A stretch of DNA of 64,000 nucleotides, from positions 2,046,001 through 2,110,000 of the forward strand of contig NZ_CP023702.1 of assembly GCF_008704555.1 (NCBI RefSeq), read 5' to 3'. The notes beneath the pieces are model-generated. The model ran no database searches, had not been told where the DNA came from, and was given only the letters and a program-made list of their open reading frames with translations. Below, in pieces: positions 19,302 to 28,563 of this stretch; within the stretch, counting starts at the first letter, position 1; every line of letters starts with the position of its first letter. The translations under genes were made by a program, and so were the position numbers. This DNA is from Streptomyces nitrosporeus (GTDB lineage: Bacteria > Actinomycetota > Actinomycetes > Streptomycetales > Streptomycetaceae).

Positions 19302-20915
19302 TCATTCGACGCCGATCAGCAGGGGCGCGGTCCTCGGGCCGCCGCGGTAGACGACGGTGTCGACGGCGAGATGGCTCTCACGCACATGGGCGGTGAGGGC
19401 GTCGGCGAGGGTGTCGGGGGTGTCCTCGCCGAGCACCAGGGTGACGAGCTCCCCGCCGGCCGAGAGCATCCGGTCCAGGACGGTGCGGGCGGTGGCGGCG
19501 GGCTCGTCGCCGATGACGGCGATGTCCCCGTCGATCAGCCCGAGGACGTCGCCGGCCTGGCAGATGCCGGCGGTGGTCCACGACTGCCGTTCGGCGACGG
19601 CGAGTTCGGCGTACCGGGTGGCTCCGGCCGCCGCGGTCATCGCGACGACGTCCTCGTCGAAGCTGCGGCCGGGTTCGTGGACGGCGAGGGCGGCGAGGCC
19701 CTGGACCGCGGCCCGGGTGGGGATCAGGGAGACGCGTACGCCCTCGGCCCTGACCTGTTCCGCGGCGGCCGCGGCGGTGTGCCGCAGTTCCGCGTCGTTG
19801 GGCAGCAGGACGACCTCGCGGGCGTGGGCGCGGCGGATCGCGTCGGCCAGCTCGCCGCTGGCGGGCGGTTCGCCGGGGCGGGCGAGGACGGTGGTGGCGC
19901 CGGCCTCGGCGCACAGTTCCAGGAGCCCGTCGCCGGGGACAACCACCACGACGGCGCGCTGGGCGGGTTCGGGGCCGGGGCGGAGGCGGTCGGCCGCGAA
20001 GTGGGTGATCCGGATCCGGTGGGGCCGGCCGGCCTCCACCCCGGCCTCCACGGCGGCTCCGGCGTCGTCGACGTGGACGTGGACGTTCCACAGCCCGTCG
20101 CCGCCGACCACCACCAGGCAGTCGCCGAGCGCGTCCAGCCGGGCGCGGAGCCGGGCGACGGCGTCGTCGGACGCCTCCAGCAGGTAGATCACCTCGAAGG
20201 CGGGCCCGTCCTGCGGTTCCGGCTCCGCGCAGGCGCCGGGCGCCGGGGGCGGTGCGGCCACGGGTACGGCCGGGGCCCGGCCGCCGAGCGCCTCCAGCAG
20301 GGCGCCGAGCACGGTCACCAGCCCCTGCCCGCCGGCGTCCACCACCCCCGCGCGCCCGAGGACGGCGAGCGTGCCGGGTGTCCGGGCCAGCGCGGCGCGG
20401 GCGCCCGTGTGGGCGGCGCGGGCCACGTCCGTGAGGGTGGCGGCCGGGGCAGTGGCGGCCGCGGCCCCGGCCGCCTCGGTGGCGACGGTCAGCACGGTGC
20501 CCTCGACGGGGTGGGCGACGGCGAGCCGGGCGGAGGAGGCGGCCTCGGCCAGGGCCCGGCGCAGGTGATCCGGGTCACCCGACCCGGCGAGGACGCCCGC
20601 CATGCCGCGCAGCAGCTGGGCGAGGATCGTGCCGGAGTTCCCCCGGGCCCCGATGAGCGCGCCGTGGGCCATGGCGTGGACGGCGTCGGCGCGGGCGGGG
20701 GCGGTGGTGCCGGTCCCGTGGGCGGCGAAGACGGCTTCGACGGCCGCGGCGGCCGACTCCATGGTCAGGTAGAGGTTGGTCCCGGTGTCGCCGTCGGCGA
20801 CGGGGTACACGTTGATCGCGTCGATCGCCTCGCGCTCACGGCCCAGTGCCTCCAGGGCCAGCGAGCACCAGGTGCGTACCGCGACGGCGTCCAGGGCGTC
20901 GGGGGACTGCGGCAC
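19302..20915 (-). CDS. DAK2 (DhaL) domain protein, FakA-like fatty acid kinase
   Basis: 537 residues. The N-terminal DhaL/DAK2 domain (about 10-200) has the metal and nucleotide motif PVADGDTGTNLYLTM and GARGNSGTILAQL. The C-terminal half (about 290-537) matches the DAK1-type domain of FakA/YloV proteins. FakA phosphorylates fatty acids held by FakB/DegV proteins in Firmicutes; this role is inferred here, and no fakB lies in the window. AAGGAGG just upstream fixes the GTG at 20915. Conserved position between recG and rpmB, divergent from rpmB. Confidence 0.88.
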   Translation of the reverse strand: MPQSPDALDAVAVRTWCSLALEALGREREAIDAINVYPVADGDTGTNLYLTMESAAAAVEAVFAAHGTGTTAPARADAVHAMAHGALIGARGNSGTILAQLLRGMAGVLAGSGDPDHLRRALAEAASSARLAVAHPVEGTVLTVATEAAGAAAATAPAATLTDVARAAHTGARAALARTPGTLAVLGRAGVVDAGGQGLVTVLGALLEALGGRAPAVPVAAPPPAPGACAEPEPQDGPAFEVIYLLEASDDAVARLRARLDALGDCLVVVGGDGLWNVHVHVDDAGAAVEAGVEAGRPHRIRITHFAADRLRPGPEPAQRAVVVVVPGDGLLELCAEAGATTVLARPGEPPASGELADAIRRAHAREVVLLPNDAELRHTAAAAAEQVRAEGVRVSLIPTRAAVQGLAALAVHEPGRSFDEDVVAMTAAAGATRYAELAVAERQSWTTAGICQAGDVLGLIDGDIAVIGDEPAATARTVLDRMLSAGGELVTLVLGEDTPDTLADALTAHVRESHLAVDTVVYRGGPRTAPLLIGVE

Positions 20916-21165
20916 CGTTGGTCCTCCTTGAACGGCCGTGGGGCTGGCTGCACCGCAGAGTAGTCCCCGGGCGGATGCCCGGGCAGGGACAGGTGCGGAC
21001 CGAAGGCCCGGCGAGCCGTGGTAGTTTCGTATCTCCGGAGCAGGCGTTGTATGCTGCTTCGGTTGCCCGACGAGAGTCGGGACATTCCCCGGTACCGCCA
21101 CTTCAGAAATGATTCCGGCGCGCCGGAATTCTCTGTACGTGCATCTGAAGTCTTTGGAGTGACCC

Positions 21166-21351
21166 GTGGCTGCCAACTGCGACGTTTGCGGCAAGGGGCC
21201 GAGCTTCGGCAACAGCATTTCGCACTCGCACCGCCGTACGTCCCGTCGCTGGAACCCCAACATCCAGCGCGTGCGTGCCGTGGTCGGTCGGACGCCGAAG
21301 CGGCTCAACGTCTGCACCTCGTGCATCAAGGCCGGCAAGGTCGCGCGCTGA
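21166..21351 (+). CDS. rpmB: 50S ribosomal protein L28 (zinc-binding form)
   Basis: 61 residues, start GTG with TTGGAGTGACCC upstream. [20 protein letters not shown] and [10 protein letters not shown] give the Cys4 site of the C+ form of L28; Streptomyces also encode a zinc-free paralogue elsewhere, induced by zinc limitation. Single-gene unit ending in a strong intrinsic terminator. Confidence 0.97.
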   Translation: MAANCDVCGKGPSFGNSISHSHRRTSRRWNPNIQRVRAVVGRTPKRLNVCTSCIKAGKVAR

Positions 21352-21384
21352 CGTCCCCGTCGTAGCGCAGCCTTCCGGTTGCCC

Positions 21385-21417
21385 AAAAGCCGGTCCACCT
21401 CGGTGGACCGGCTTTTT
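21385..21417 (+). terminator. Intrinsic terminator of rpmB
   Basis: Perfect 15-base stem (AAAAGCCGGTCCACC with its complement, 21385-21399 and 21402-21416), two-base loop, followed by T. The A-run on the left arm also allows function for thiD on the opposite strand. Confidence 0.88.
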
Positions 21418-21434
21418 GCTGTCCTGCGGCCGGT

Positions 21435-22244
21435 TCAGGGGGCGGCCGGCAGCGACCAGCCGTGGTGGACGGGGCCGATGCCGCCGCCCAGCGCGAACCC
21501 GCCGCGGATCGCGCCGGTGACGTACGCCTTCGCGCCCCGTACGGCGGTGGGTACGTCGTCGCCCTTGGCCAGGTGGCAGGCGATGGCGGAGGCGAGGGTG
21601 CAGCCGGTCCCGTGGGTGTGGCGGTTGTCGTACCGGGGGGCGCGCAGCCAGTGCTCCTCGTCGCCGTCGGTGAGCAGGTCCACGGCTTCGCCGGGGAGGT
21701 GGCCGCCCTTGATCAGCACCCATCGCGGCCCGTGGGCGAGTACGGCGTCGGCGGCCCGCCGCATGTCCGTCTCGCCGGTGACGGTGATCCCGGTGAGCTG
21801 GGTCACCTCGTCGAGGTTCGGGGTGGCCACGGTGGCGACGGGCAGCAGTTTCGCGCGTACGGAGCCGAGCGCCTCAGCGGCCAGCAGCGCGTCGCCGTGC
21901 TTGGAGACGCCGACGGGGTCGACGACCACGGGGGCGCCGGTGCCGGCCAGGAGTTCGGCGACGGTCTCCACGAGGACGGCCGAGGACAGCATGCCGGTCT
22001 TCACGGCCTGGACGCCTATGTCGTCCACCACGCTGCGGTACTGGGCCCGGACCGCTTCGACGGGGAGTTCCCACGCCCCTTGCACACCGAGGGAGTTCTG
22101 AGCGGTCACGGCGGTGAGCACGCTCATGCCGTGCGTCTCGAGGGCGAGCATCGTCTTCAGGTCGGCCTGGATGCCGGCACCGCCGCCGGAGTCGGATCCG
22201 GCGACGGTGAGCACGCGGGGCGGTACAGCGGTGGCTTCGTTCAT
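21435..22244 (-). CDS. thiD: Hydroxymethylpyrimidine/phosphomethylpyrimidine kinase
   Basis: 269 residues, ribokinase family. Phosphorylates HMP to HMP-PP in thiamine synthesis. [17 protein letters not shown] binds HMP, and [13 protein letters not shown] near residue 220 is the anion hole/catalytic block. ATG at 22244. Ten bases downstream of thiL, so thiL-thiD is a thiamine operon. Confidence 0.95.
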   Translation of the reverse strand: MNEATAVPPRVLTVAGSDSGGGAGIQADLKTMLALETHGMSVLTAVTAQNSLGVQGAWELPVEAVRAQYRSVVDDIGVQAVKTGMLSSAVLVETVAELLAGTGAPVVVDPVGVSKHGDALLAAEALGSVRAKLLPVATVATPNLDEVTQLTGITVTGETDMRRAADAVLAHGPRWVLIKGGHLPGEAVDLLTDGDEEHWLRAPRYDNRHTHGTGCTLASAIACHLAKGDDVPTAVRGAKAYVTGAIRGGFALGGGIGPVHHGWSLPAAP

Positions 22245-22254
22245 GGAACGGAAT

Positions 22255-23226
22255 CTACTGGGCGTCCTCGATGGTTCCGAAGTGGTCCCAGCCGCCCTTG
22301 CTGGTCCAGGGCGCCCCGTCGACGGTGACCTGGGGCAGGGCCGAGGGGCTGAGGACCTCGCCGATCACCTTCCAGCGGGCCGGGAGCTTCACGTCGGGCG
22401 GGAACGTCGCCACGATCGCGTGGTCCTCTCCCCCGGTGAGCACCCACTGGAGGGGGTCGACGCCGACGGCCTGGCCGATGTCGGACATCTGAGAGGGGAT
22501 GTCGATGAGCCCGGACCTGAGGTCGATCCGGACCTTGCTGGCCTCGGCGATGTGTCCGAGGTCGGCGACGAGTCCGTCGCTGACGTCGGTCATGGCGGTG
22601 GCGCCGAGTCCGGCCGCGGCCGGGCCGGCGTGGTAGGGCGGTTCGGGGCGCCGGTGGGCCTCGACGAAGGCGCGCGGGGAGCGGAACCCCCGGGAGAGCA
22701 CGGCGAATCCGGCGGCGGACCAGCCGAGCCAGCCGGTGACGGCGACGACGTCGCCGGGCCGGGCTCCGGACCTGGTGACGGGTTCGTGGTTGCGCAGGTC
22801 GCCGAGTGCGGTGATCGAGACGGTGATGGTGTCACCGCCGACGACGTCGCCGCCGACCACGGCCGCTCCGGCGACCTGGCACTCGTCCCGCAGCCCGTCC
22901 ATCAGTTCGCCGGCCCAGGTGACCGGGAGGTCGGCCGGGACCACGAGGCCGAGGAGGATCGCGGTGGGTACCGCCCCCATGGCCGCGATGTCGGCGAGGT
23001 TCTGCGCGGCCGCCTTACGGCCGACGTCGTACGCGGTCGACCAGTCGCGACGGAAGTGCCGTCCTTCGAGGAGGATGTCCGTACTGGCCACGACCCTGCG
23101 GTCGGGAGCGGCCACGACCGCGGCGTCGTCGCCGGGTCCCAGCCGTACCGCCGGAGTGGTGGTGAGCCGGGAAGTGAGCTCTCTGATGAGCCCGAACTCC
23201 CCCAACTCGCCCACGGTTCCCTTCAC
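22255..23226 (-). CDS. thiL: Thiamine-monophosphate kinase
   Basis: 323 residues. Makes thiamine pyrophosphate from thiamine monophosphate. N-terminal [10 protein letters not shown] and [11 protein letters not shown], then [15 protein letters not shown] and [13 protein letters not shown] are the ThiL signatures. GTG start at 23226. First gene of the thiL-thiD unit, divergent from the Lrp-domain gene. Confidence 0.95.
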   Translation of the reverse strand: MKGTVGELGEFGLIRELTSRLTTTPAVRLGPGDDAAVVAAPDRRVVASTDILLEGRHFRRDWSTAYDVGRKAAAQNLADIAAMGAVPTAILLGLVVPADLPVTWAGELMDGLRDECQVAGAAVVGGDVVGGDTITVSITALGDLRNHEPVTRSGARPGDVVAVTGWLGWSAAGFAVLSRGFRSPRAFVEAHRRPEPPYHAGPAAAGLGATAMTDVSDGLVADLGHIAEASKVRIDLRSGLIDIPSQMSDIGQAVGVDPLQWVLTGGEDHAIVATFPPDVKLPARWKVIGEVLSPSALPQVTVDGAPWTSKGGWDHFGTIEDAQ

Positions 23227-23544
23227 CGAGTCTCACCTCTCATTTATCGCACCGGACATCCGTCCGGGCTGGTTCAGCGGCGGGAGGTCCAGGCCCCGGC
23301 CGGGCCGGCGACGGGTGTCCAGAACCCCGGGACGTACGGGCACCGCTGTCCCTCCTCTGCTCCGGTGGGCTCGCGGTCGCGGGCCCGTAGTGCTGTCGGT
23401 ACCGTCAAGGCATACGTCAACTTCGGTGGTACGCGCGCCACGCCCGGCGCCGGCCGGCCCGTAGGTCTCCCCCCGGCCCGCGACGACGCGATAACGTGGC
23501 GTCCCTTTCCCCCACATGATCCTCGTGGCCGCCCTGGAGGTTCC
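23227..23544. other. Divergent intergenic region thiL / Lrp-domain gene
   Basis: 318 bases, should hold both promoters. I see no riboswitch-like thi-box and no gene. Confidence 0.4.
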
Positions 23545-23778
23545 GTGGTACAGGCGTACATCCTCATCCAGACCGAGGTGGGCAAGGCGTCGACCGTCGC
23601 CGAGACCATCGCAAGACTCCCGGGAGTGATCCAGGCAGAGGACGTGACAGGTCCCTACGACGTGATCGTGCGCGCGCAGTCCGACACCGTCGACGAACTC
23701 GGGCGCATGGTGGTCGCCAAGGTCCAGCAGGTGGACGGCATCACACGGACCCTGACCTGCCCGGTCGTCCACCTCTGA
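23545..23778 (+). CDS. Stand-alone Lrp/AsnC ligand-binding (RAM) domain protein
   Basis: 77 residues, made only of the alpha/beta RAM domain: AYILIQTEVGKASTVAETIA, GVIQAEDVTGPYDVIVR and DGITRTLTCPVV. There is no DNA-binding helix-turn-helix, so it probably oligomerises and binds a small ligand rather than DNA. The GTG at 23545 follows CTGGAGG. Partner unknown; conserved beside thiL in Streptomyces. Confidence 0.9.
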   Translation: MVQAYILIQTEVGKASTVAETIARLPGVIQAEDVTGPYDVIVRAQSDTVDELGRMVVAKVQQVDGITRTLTCPVVHL

Positions 23779-23798
23779 CCCCCGTCTACCCTGGACCG

Positions 23799-24284
23799 GT
23801 GACGCATCGTGCCCGCCGGTCCCCCGGTTTCCCCCGTCTCGTCCCGTCCGCCGCCCTGGTGGTGCTGGCCGCGGCGGGATGTTCGTCGGGCGGCGGGCCC
23901 TCGGTGGCGGTTCCCACGCCGTCGTCCGAGGCCGCCGCCTACTGCGAGGCGCTGCACAAGGAGCTGCCGGAGAGCATCGCCGGCCTGGAACGCACCGACC
24001 CCGAGCCGGACTCGGTGCTGACCGCCGGCTGGGGTGACGGGGCGATCGTACTGCGCTGCGGGGTGCCGCGGCCCTCGAAGATGGACGACGCCCAGTCCAA
24101 GGGGGTCGACGCGGACGGCGTCAACTGGCTGCTGGAGCAGCCCGGTGACGCCGGTCCGCGGTTCACCACCACCTACCGCAAGGCGTACGTCGAGGTGACG
24201 CTCGGGCCCGGGTACGCCCATGACATCACCCCGCTGTCCGCCTTCGCGGGGCCCGTGGACCGTACGGTCCCCGAGAGTCTGTGA
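23799..24284 (+). CDS. DUF3515 family lipoprotein
   Basis: 161 residues. A basic N-terminus, hydrophobic helix (about 15-27) and LAAAGCSSG lipobox indicate a lipidated extracytoplasmic protein. The mature part has two Cys (YCEAL, LRCGVP) likely forming a disulfide, and the block VNWLLEQPGDAGPRFTTTYR typical of DUF3515. GTG start at 23799, 20 bases after the Lrp-domain gene, so the two are probably co-transcribed. Converges on ddl (6-base gap). Function unknown. Confidence 0.85.
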   Translation: MTHRARRSPGFPRLVPSAALVVLAAAGCSSGGGPSVAVPTPSSEAAAYCEALHKELPESIAGLERTDPEPDSVLTAGWGDGAIVLRCGVPRPSKMDDAQSKGVDADGVNWLLEQPGDAGPRFTTTYRKAYVEVTLGPGYAHDITPLSAFAGPVDRTVPESL

Positions 24285-24290
24285 GGCGGT

Positions 24291-25496
24291 TCAGCGCAGT
24301 CCGGTCGACCGGTCCAGCGCCGCCCGGATGAGGCGGTCGACCAGTTCCGGGTAGTCCACGCCGCTCTCCTGCCACATACGCGGGTACATGGAGATCGGGG
24401 TGAAGCCGGGCATGGTGTTGATCTCGTTGATGACGAACGTGCCGTCCTCGGTGAGGAAGAAGTCCGCGCGCACCAGACCCTCGCAGGAGGCCGCCTCGAA
24501 CGCTCCGACGGCGAGCCGCTGGACCTCGGCGGTCTGCTCGGCGGTGAGCGGCGCGGGCACCAGGCCGGCCGCGGAGTCGATGTACTTGGCCTCGAAGTCG
24601 TAGAAGTCGTGTGCGGTGACCGGCGGGATCTCGGCCGGCACGCTGGCGCGCGGGCCGTCCTCGAACTCCAGCACGCCGCACTCGATCTCCCGGCCGCGCA
24701 GCAGGGACTCCACGAGGAACTTGGGGTCGTGGCGGCGGGCCTCCTCGATCGCCTCGTCGAGTCCGGAGGGGTCGTCGACCTTGGTGATCCCCATGGAGGA
24801 GCCGCCGCGGGCGGGCTTCACGAAGAGCGGCCAGCCGTGTTCGGCGGCGAACTCCATGATGCGCTTGCGGGCCGCGGGGCGGTCCGCCTCCCACTCGCGG
24901 GGGCGGACCACCTCGTACGGGCCGACCGGCAGCCCGAAGGAGGTGAACACCCGCTTCATGTACTCCTTGTCCTGGCCGACGGCCGAGGCGAGCACCCCGG
25001 AGCCGACGTAGGGGACGCCGGAGAGTTCCAGGAGTCCCTGGAGGGTGCCGTCCTCGCCGTACGGGCCGTGCAGCATGGGGAAGACGACGTCGACCTCGCC
25101 GAGGGCCCTGGGCACCTCGCCCGGTTCGCCGACGACGACCTCGCGGTTGCCCGGGTCGACGGAGAGCGTCACCGCTCCGCGCGCGGAGCCGGCCAGCTGG
25201 TCCACGTCGGGGACCTGCCGGCCGGTGATGGCCATGCGGGCCGGGTCGTCGGCCGTGAGGGCCCACCGGCCGTCCCGGGTGATGCCGATCGGCAGGACGT
25301 CGTAGGCCGTCCGGTCGATGGCGCTCATGACGGCGCCGGCCGTGACGACCGAGATGCCGTGCTCGGAGCTCCGGCCGCCGAACACGACGGCCACACGCGG
25401 CTTGCGGCGCCGGCCGGTGCTCTGTTCCCGGCTCGTGGAGCGCTGTTCGGAGCCGGTGTGGCTCTCAGGGCTCTGGGGGAGGTTCTCGCTGCTCAT
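24291..25496 (-). CDS. ddl: D-alanine--D-alanine ligase
   Basis: 401 residues. Joins two D-Ala for peptidoglycan precursors. ATP-grasp fold with VVFGGRSSEHGISV at the N-terminus, FPMLHGPYGEDGTLQG, VKPARGGSSMGITKV and the metal site FFLTEDGTFVINEINTMPG. The start at 25496 leaves a short Ser/Arg-rich N-terminal extension that is common in Streptomyces. Ddl with the usual motif set, not an obvious VanA-type D-Ala-D-Lac ligase. Confidence 0.95.
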   Translation of the reverse strand: MSSENLPQSPESHTGSEQRSTSREQSTGRRRKPRVAVVFGGRSSEHGISVVTAGAVMSAIDRTAYDVLPIGITRDGRWALTADDPARMAITGRQVPDVDQLAGSARGAVTLSVDPGNREVVVGEPGEVPRALGEVDVVFPMLHGPYGEDGTLQGLLELSGVPYVGSGVLASAVGQDKEYMKRVFTSFGLPVGPYEVVRPREWEADRPAARKRIMEFAAEHGWPLFVKPARGGSSMGITKVDDPSGLDEAIEEARRHDPKFLVESLLRGREIECGVLEFEDGPRASVPAEIPPVTAHDFYDFEAKYIDSAAGLVPAPLTAEQTAEVQRLAVGAFEAASCEGLVRADFFLTEDGTFVINEINTMPGFTPISMYPRMWQESGVDYPELVDRLIRAALDRSTGLR

Positions 25497-25601
25497 ATCG
25501 CGTTGAGGGTACCTGCTGGTAGCGCCGGTCCGGCGGACCAGGCCGCGGAACGGAAGCAGCACCACTCCGGTGCGGGCCCCGGTTCCGCGGCGCGGGCCCG
25601 C

Positions 25602-26612
25602 TCAGCGCCGCTCGGGCTTGGCGCTGCGCGACATGAGTTCCTTGAGGGCCACCATCGGGGGCTTGCCCTCGTGCACGATCCCGACGACCGTCTCGGTGAT
25701 CGGCATGTCGACGCCGTGCCGGCCCGCCAGGTCCAGCACCGACCGGCAGGACTTGACGCCCTCGGCGGTCTGCCGGGTGGCGGCGACGGTCTGCTCCAGG
25801 GTCATGCCCCGGCCGAGGTTGGTACCGAAGGTGTGGTTGCGCGACAGCGGTGAGGAGCACGTCGCCACCAGGTCGCCGAGCCCCGCGAGTCCGGCGAAGG
25901 TCAGCGGGTCGGCGCCCATCGCCAGGCCCAGGCGCGTGGTCTCGGCGAGTCCGCGGGTGATGAGCGAGCCCTTGGTGTTGTCGCCGAGGCCCATGCCGTC
26001 GGCGATGCCCACGGCGAGCCCGATGACGTTCTTGACGGCGCCGCCGAGTTCGCAGCCGATGACGTCGGTGTTGGTGTAGGGGCGGAAGTAGGAGGTGTGG
26101 CAGGCGGCCTGGAGCCTGGTGGCCACGTCCTCGTCCGCGCAGGCCACGACGGCGGCGGCGGGCCGGCGTTCGGCGATCTCCTTGGCGAGGTTGGGGCCGG
26201 TGACGACGGCGATCCGTTCCCGCCCGACGCCGGTGACGTCCCCGATCACCTCGCTCATCCGCTTGGTGGTGCCTAGTTCGACGCCCTTCATCAGGGAGAC
26301 GAGGACGGTCCGCGGTCCCAGGTGGGGCGTCCAGTCGGCGAGGTTGGCGCGCAGCGTCTGCGAGGGTACGGCCAGCACCGCGAAGTCGGCGCCGTCGAAC
26401 GCCTCGGCCGCCTCGGCCGTCGCCCGGACGCGGGCGGGCAGCTCGATGCCGGGGAGGTACTCGTGGTTGACGCGGGTCCGGTTGACCTCGTCGGCGATCC
26501 GGGCGCGGCGTGCCCAGAGGGTGACCTCGCAGCCGGCGTCGGCGAGGACCATGCCGAAGGCCGTTCCCCAGGAACCGGTTCCGAGGACGGCGGCCTTCGC
26601 GGGACGGGTCAC
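25602..26612 (-). CDS. gpsA: Glycerol-3-phosphate dehydrogenase [NAD(P)+]
   Basis: 336 residues. Reduces dihydroxyacetone phosphate to sn-glycerol-3-phosphate for phospholipids. Rossmann motif GTGSWGTAFGMVLAD, TGPNLAKEIAE, the catalytic Lys region GGAVKNVIGLAVGIADG and the RNHTFG block are present. The GTG at 26612 overlaps the plsC stop by 4 bases (GTGA), so the two are translationally coupled. Confidence 0.96.
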   Translation of the reverse strand: MTRPAKAAVLGTGSWGTAFGMVLADAGCEVTLWARRARIADEVNRTRVNHEYLPGIELPARVRATAEAAEAFDGADFAVLAVPSQTLRANLADWTPHLGPRTVLVSLMKGVELGTTKRMSEVIGDVTGVGRERIAVVTGPNLAKEIAERRPAAAVVACADEDVATRLQAACHTSYFRPYTNTDVIGCELGGAVKNVIGLAVGIADGMGLGDNTKGSLITRGLAETTRLGLAMGADPLTFAGLAGLGDLVATCSSPLSRNHTFGTNLGRGMTLEQTVAATRQTAEGVKSCRSVLDLAGRHGVDMPITETVVGIVHEGKPPMVALKELMSRSAKPERR

Positions 26613-27361
26613 GCGGTTCCCTTTCCTTCTGCCTTGCGCCGCTGTTCGGCACGGGCCTTGCGGTGATCGTAGGGTGCGGCGGGGGCCTTCTCCCCGCGCA
26701 CCTCCTCCAGCTGGGCGGTGACCGCCGCCATGATGACCTCGGTGGCCTGGCGCAGGACGTCGGGCGTCGGTTCGAGCCCGTGGAAGCGGGTGAGGTCGAC
26801 CGGCGGTCCGGCCTGTACGCGGAGGGTCTTGCGGGGGAACAGCCGGAGCTTGTTCTCCTTGGCGTAGGGCGGCATCGCCAGGTTGGCGCCCCACTGGGCG
26901 ACGGGGATGACCGGGGCCCTGGTCATCAGTGCGACGCGGGCCGCCCCGGTCTTGCCGGCCATCGGCCACATCTCGGGGTCGCGGGTGAGGGTGCCCTCCG
27001 GGTAGAAGGCCACGCATTCGCCCCGCTCGATGGCGGCGACGGCGGCGCGGAAGGCGTCCAGCGCGTTGGTCGTCTCGCGGTAGACGGGGATCTGGCCGGT
27101 GCCCCGGAGCATCATCCCGACGAAAGGCGCCCGGAACAGCCCGGCCTTCGCGAGGAATCGCGGCACCCGGCCCGTGTTGTACTGGAAATGCGCGTAGGAA
27201 AGCGGGTCCAGGTAGGAGTTGTGGTTGACCGCGGTGATGAATCCGCCGTCAGCCGGAACGTTCTCCATTCCCCGCCAGTCGCGCTTGAACAGAACCACCA
27301 GCGGCGGTTTTGCGATGACCGCTGCGAGGCGGTACCAGAAGCCGATTCTGCGGCGGGACAC
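26609..27361 (-). CDS. plsC: 1-acyl-sn-glycerol-3-phosphate acyltransferase
   Basis: 250 residues. Acylates lysophosphatidic acid to phosphatidic acid at the membrane. NHNSYLDPL is the NHX4D acyltransferase motif and FYPEGTLTRD the EGT motif. A basic C-terminal tail (DHRKARAEQRRKAEGK) may bind membranes. The GTG at 27361 follows GAGGAAGG; longer upstream readings run into the cofC region. Coupled to gpsA, so substrate and enzyme for phospholipid synthesis are made together. Confidence 0.95.
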   Translation of the reverse strand: MSRRRIGFWYRLAAVIAKPPLVVLFKRDWRGMENVPADGGFITAVNHNSYLDPLSYAHFQYNTGRVPRFLAKAGLFRAPFVGMMLRGTGQIPVYRETTNALDAFRAAVAAIERGECVAFYPEGTLTRDPEMWPMAGKTGAARVALMTRAPVIPVAQWGANLAMPPYAKENKLRLFPRKTLRVQAGPPVDLTRFHGLEPTPDVLRQATEVIMAAVTAQLEEVRGEKAPAAPYDHRKARAEQRRKAEGKGTA

Positions 27362-27506
27362 TCGGGCGCCTTCCTCTAGGACTGATCCGCTGCCGGGCCG
27401 GTGGCGCTGTCGCCCCTCCCCTGGCCTCCTGCGGTAGGAGAACACCGTACGCCTCGCTCCCGGGGGCGGGACCCCGGGCCGTCGTACCGGCAGGCGAGAA
27501 TGGGGC

Positions 27507-28223
27507 GTGATGCGCACGGAGGGGGAGATCGCCACGAACACCGACCCGACCGGCTCCTGGTCCCTGGTCGTCCCGCTGAAACCGCTCGCCCGTGCCAAGA
27601 GCAGGCTGGGGGCGAGCGCCGGGGAGGAGTTGCGCCCGAGGCTGGCGCTGGCGTTCGCCCAGGACACGGTGGCCGCCGCGCTGTCCTGTCCGGCGGTGCG
27701 GGATGTGGTGGTCGTCACGGACGATCCGGTGGCGCGGGCGGCGGTGGCGGAGCTCGGGGCCCGTACGGTGGCGGACGTTCCGGCGGCCGGTCTCGACGCG
27801 GCGCTGGAGCACGGGGTGCGGACGGTGCGCGCCCGGCGCCCGGGTGCGGCGGTGGCGGCGCTCAACGCGGATCTCCCCGCCCTGCGGTCCGGGGAGCTGG
27901 CGCGGGTGCTCGAATTCTCCGCCGCATTCCCCCGGGCATTCGTCACCGATGCCCAGGGAATCGGCACCACTTTCCTTTCCGCCGCCCCGGGCGTGGAATT
28001 GCGGCCTGCTTTCGGCGGGCCCTCCCGCGCACGGCACCTCGCGTCGGGGGCGGTGGAGGTGCCCGGTCCCGGTCTCGACTCGGTCCGCCGGGACGTGGAC
28101 ACGGCGGACGATCTGCGGGTGGCGCTGGCCCTCGGGGTGGGCCGGTGGACGGCCGCGGTGGGCGCCGGTGCCCCGCGGGCCCCCGTTCCCCGTCCGCCCG
28201 TCCGGGCACGGGCGGAGGGATAG
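27507..28223 (+). CDS. cofC: Phosphoenolpyruvate/2-phospholactate guanylyltransferase (F420 synthesis)
   Basis: 238 residues. Activates phosphoenolpyruvate or 2-phospho-L-lactate with GTP in coenzyme F420 synthesis (CofC; FbiD in mycobacteria). Opening VVPLKPLARAKSRLG, then NADLPALR and DAQGIGTTFLSA are characteristic. GTG at 27507 or ATG at 27510 could start. Divergent from plsC. The C-terminal 25 residues are Pro/Arg-rich. Confidence 0.92.
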   Translation: MMRTEGEIATNTDPTGSWSLVVPLKPLARAKSRLGASAGEELRPRLALAFAQDTVAAALSCPAVRDVVVVTDDPVARAAVAELGARTVADVPAAGLDAALEHGVRTVRARRPGAAVAALNADLPALRSGELARVLEFSAAFPRAFVTDAQGIGTTFLSAAPGVELRPAFGGPSRARHLASGAVEVPGPGLDSVRRDVDTADDLRVALALGVGRWTAAVGAGAPRAPVPRPPVRARAEG

Positions 28224-28224
28224 G

Positions 28225-28437
28225 GTGGCGCGCATGCAGGCGACCTCGTTCACGTACGACCCCGAGACCCGGTCCGGCAGTGTGCTGCTGGACGACGGCA
28301 CCCCGGTGGACTTCGGCGCCGCCGCCTTCGACGCGGGCGGCCTGCTGCTGCTGCGGCCGGGGCAGCGGGTGCGGATCGAGACGGAGGGCGAGGGGCCCTC
28401 GGCGCGCGTCACCCTGGTGACCCTGCAGACGTTCTGA
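28225..28437 (+). CDS. Small cold-shock-like/OB-fold protein
   Basis: 70 residues from the GTG (67 from the ATG at 28234). The pattern SFTYDPETRSGSVLLDDG followed by LRPGQRVRIE resembles a degenerate cold-shock/OB domain without the aromatic RNA-binding motifs. GGAGGG in the end of cofC lies 6 bases before the GTG, which favours that start. One base after the cofC stop, so co-transcribed with it. Function unknown. Confidence 0.8.
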   Translation: MARMQATSFTYDPETRSGSVLLDDGTPVDFGAAAFDAGGLLLLRPGQRVRIETEGEGPSARVTLVTLQTF

Positions 28438-28500
28438 GAGCTCCGGCCCCCTCGGAGCTACGGGCAGGAGGGGCTCCGAAGGACACCGGACAGCCCGCGG

Positions 28501-28526
28501 GCCGGGCTCCCCGAGGGGAGCCCGGC
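28501..28526. terminator. Hairpin between cofC unit and hupS
   Basis: Perfect 12-base stem (GCCGGGCTCCCC, loop GA, complement) between convergent genes; no T-run. A probable shared terminator. Confidence 0.7.
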
Positions 28527-28563
28527 CCGGTGCGTTCCGGACTGCGGGCGGCTGCCGCCCGGC

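Noticed and set aside
24609..25853. 414-residue plus-strand ORF opposite ddl
   Set aside because: His/Gly/Ala-biased antisense of ddl; no ribosome site or motif.
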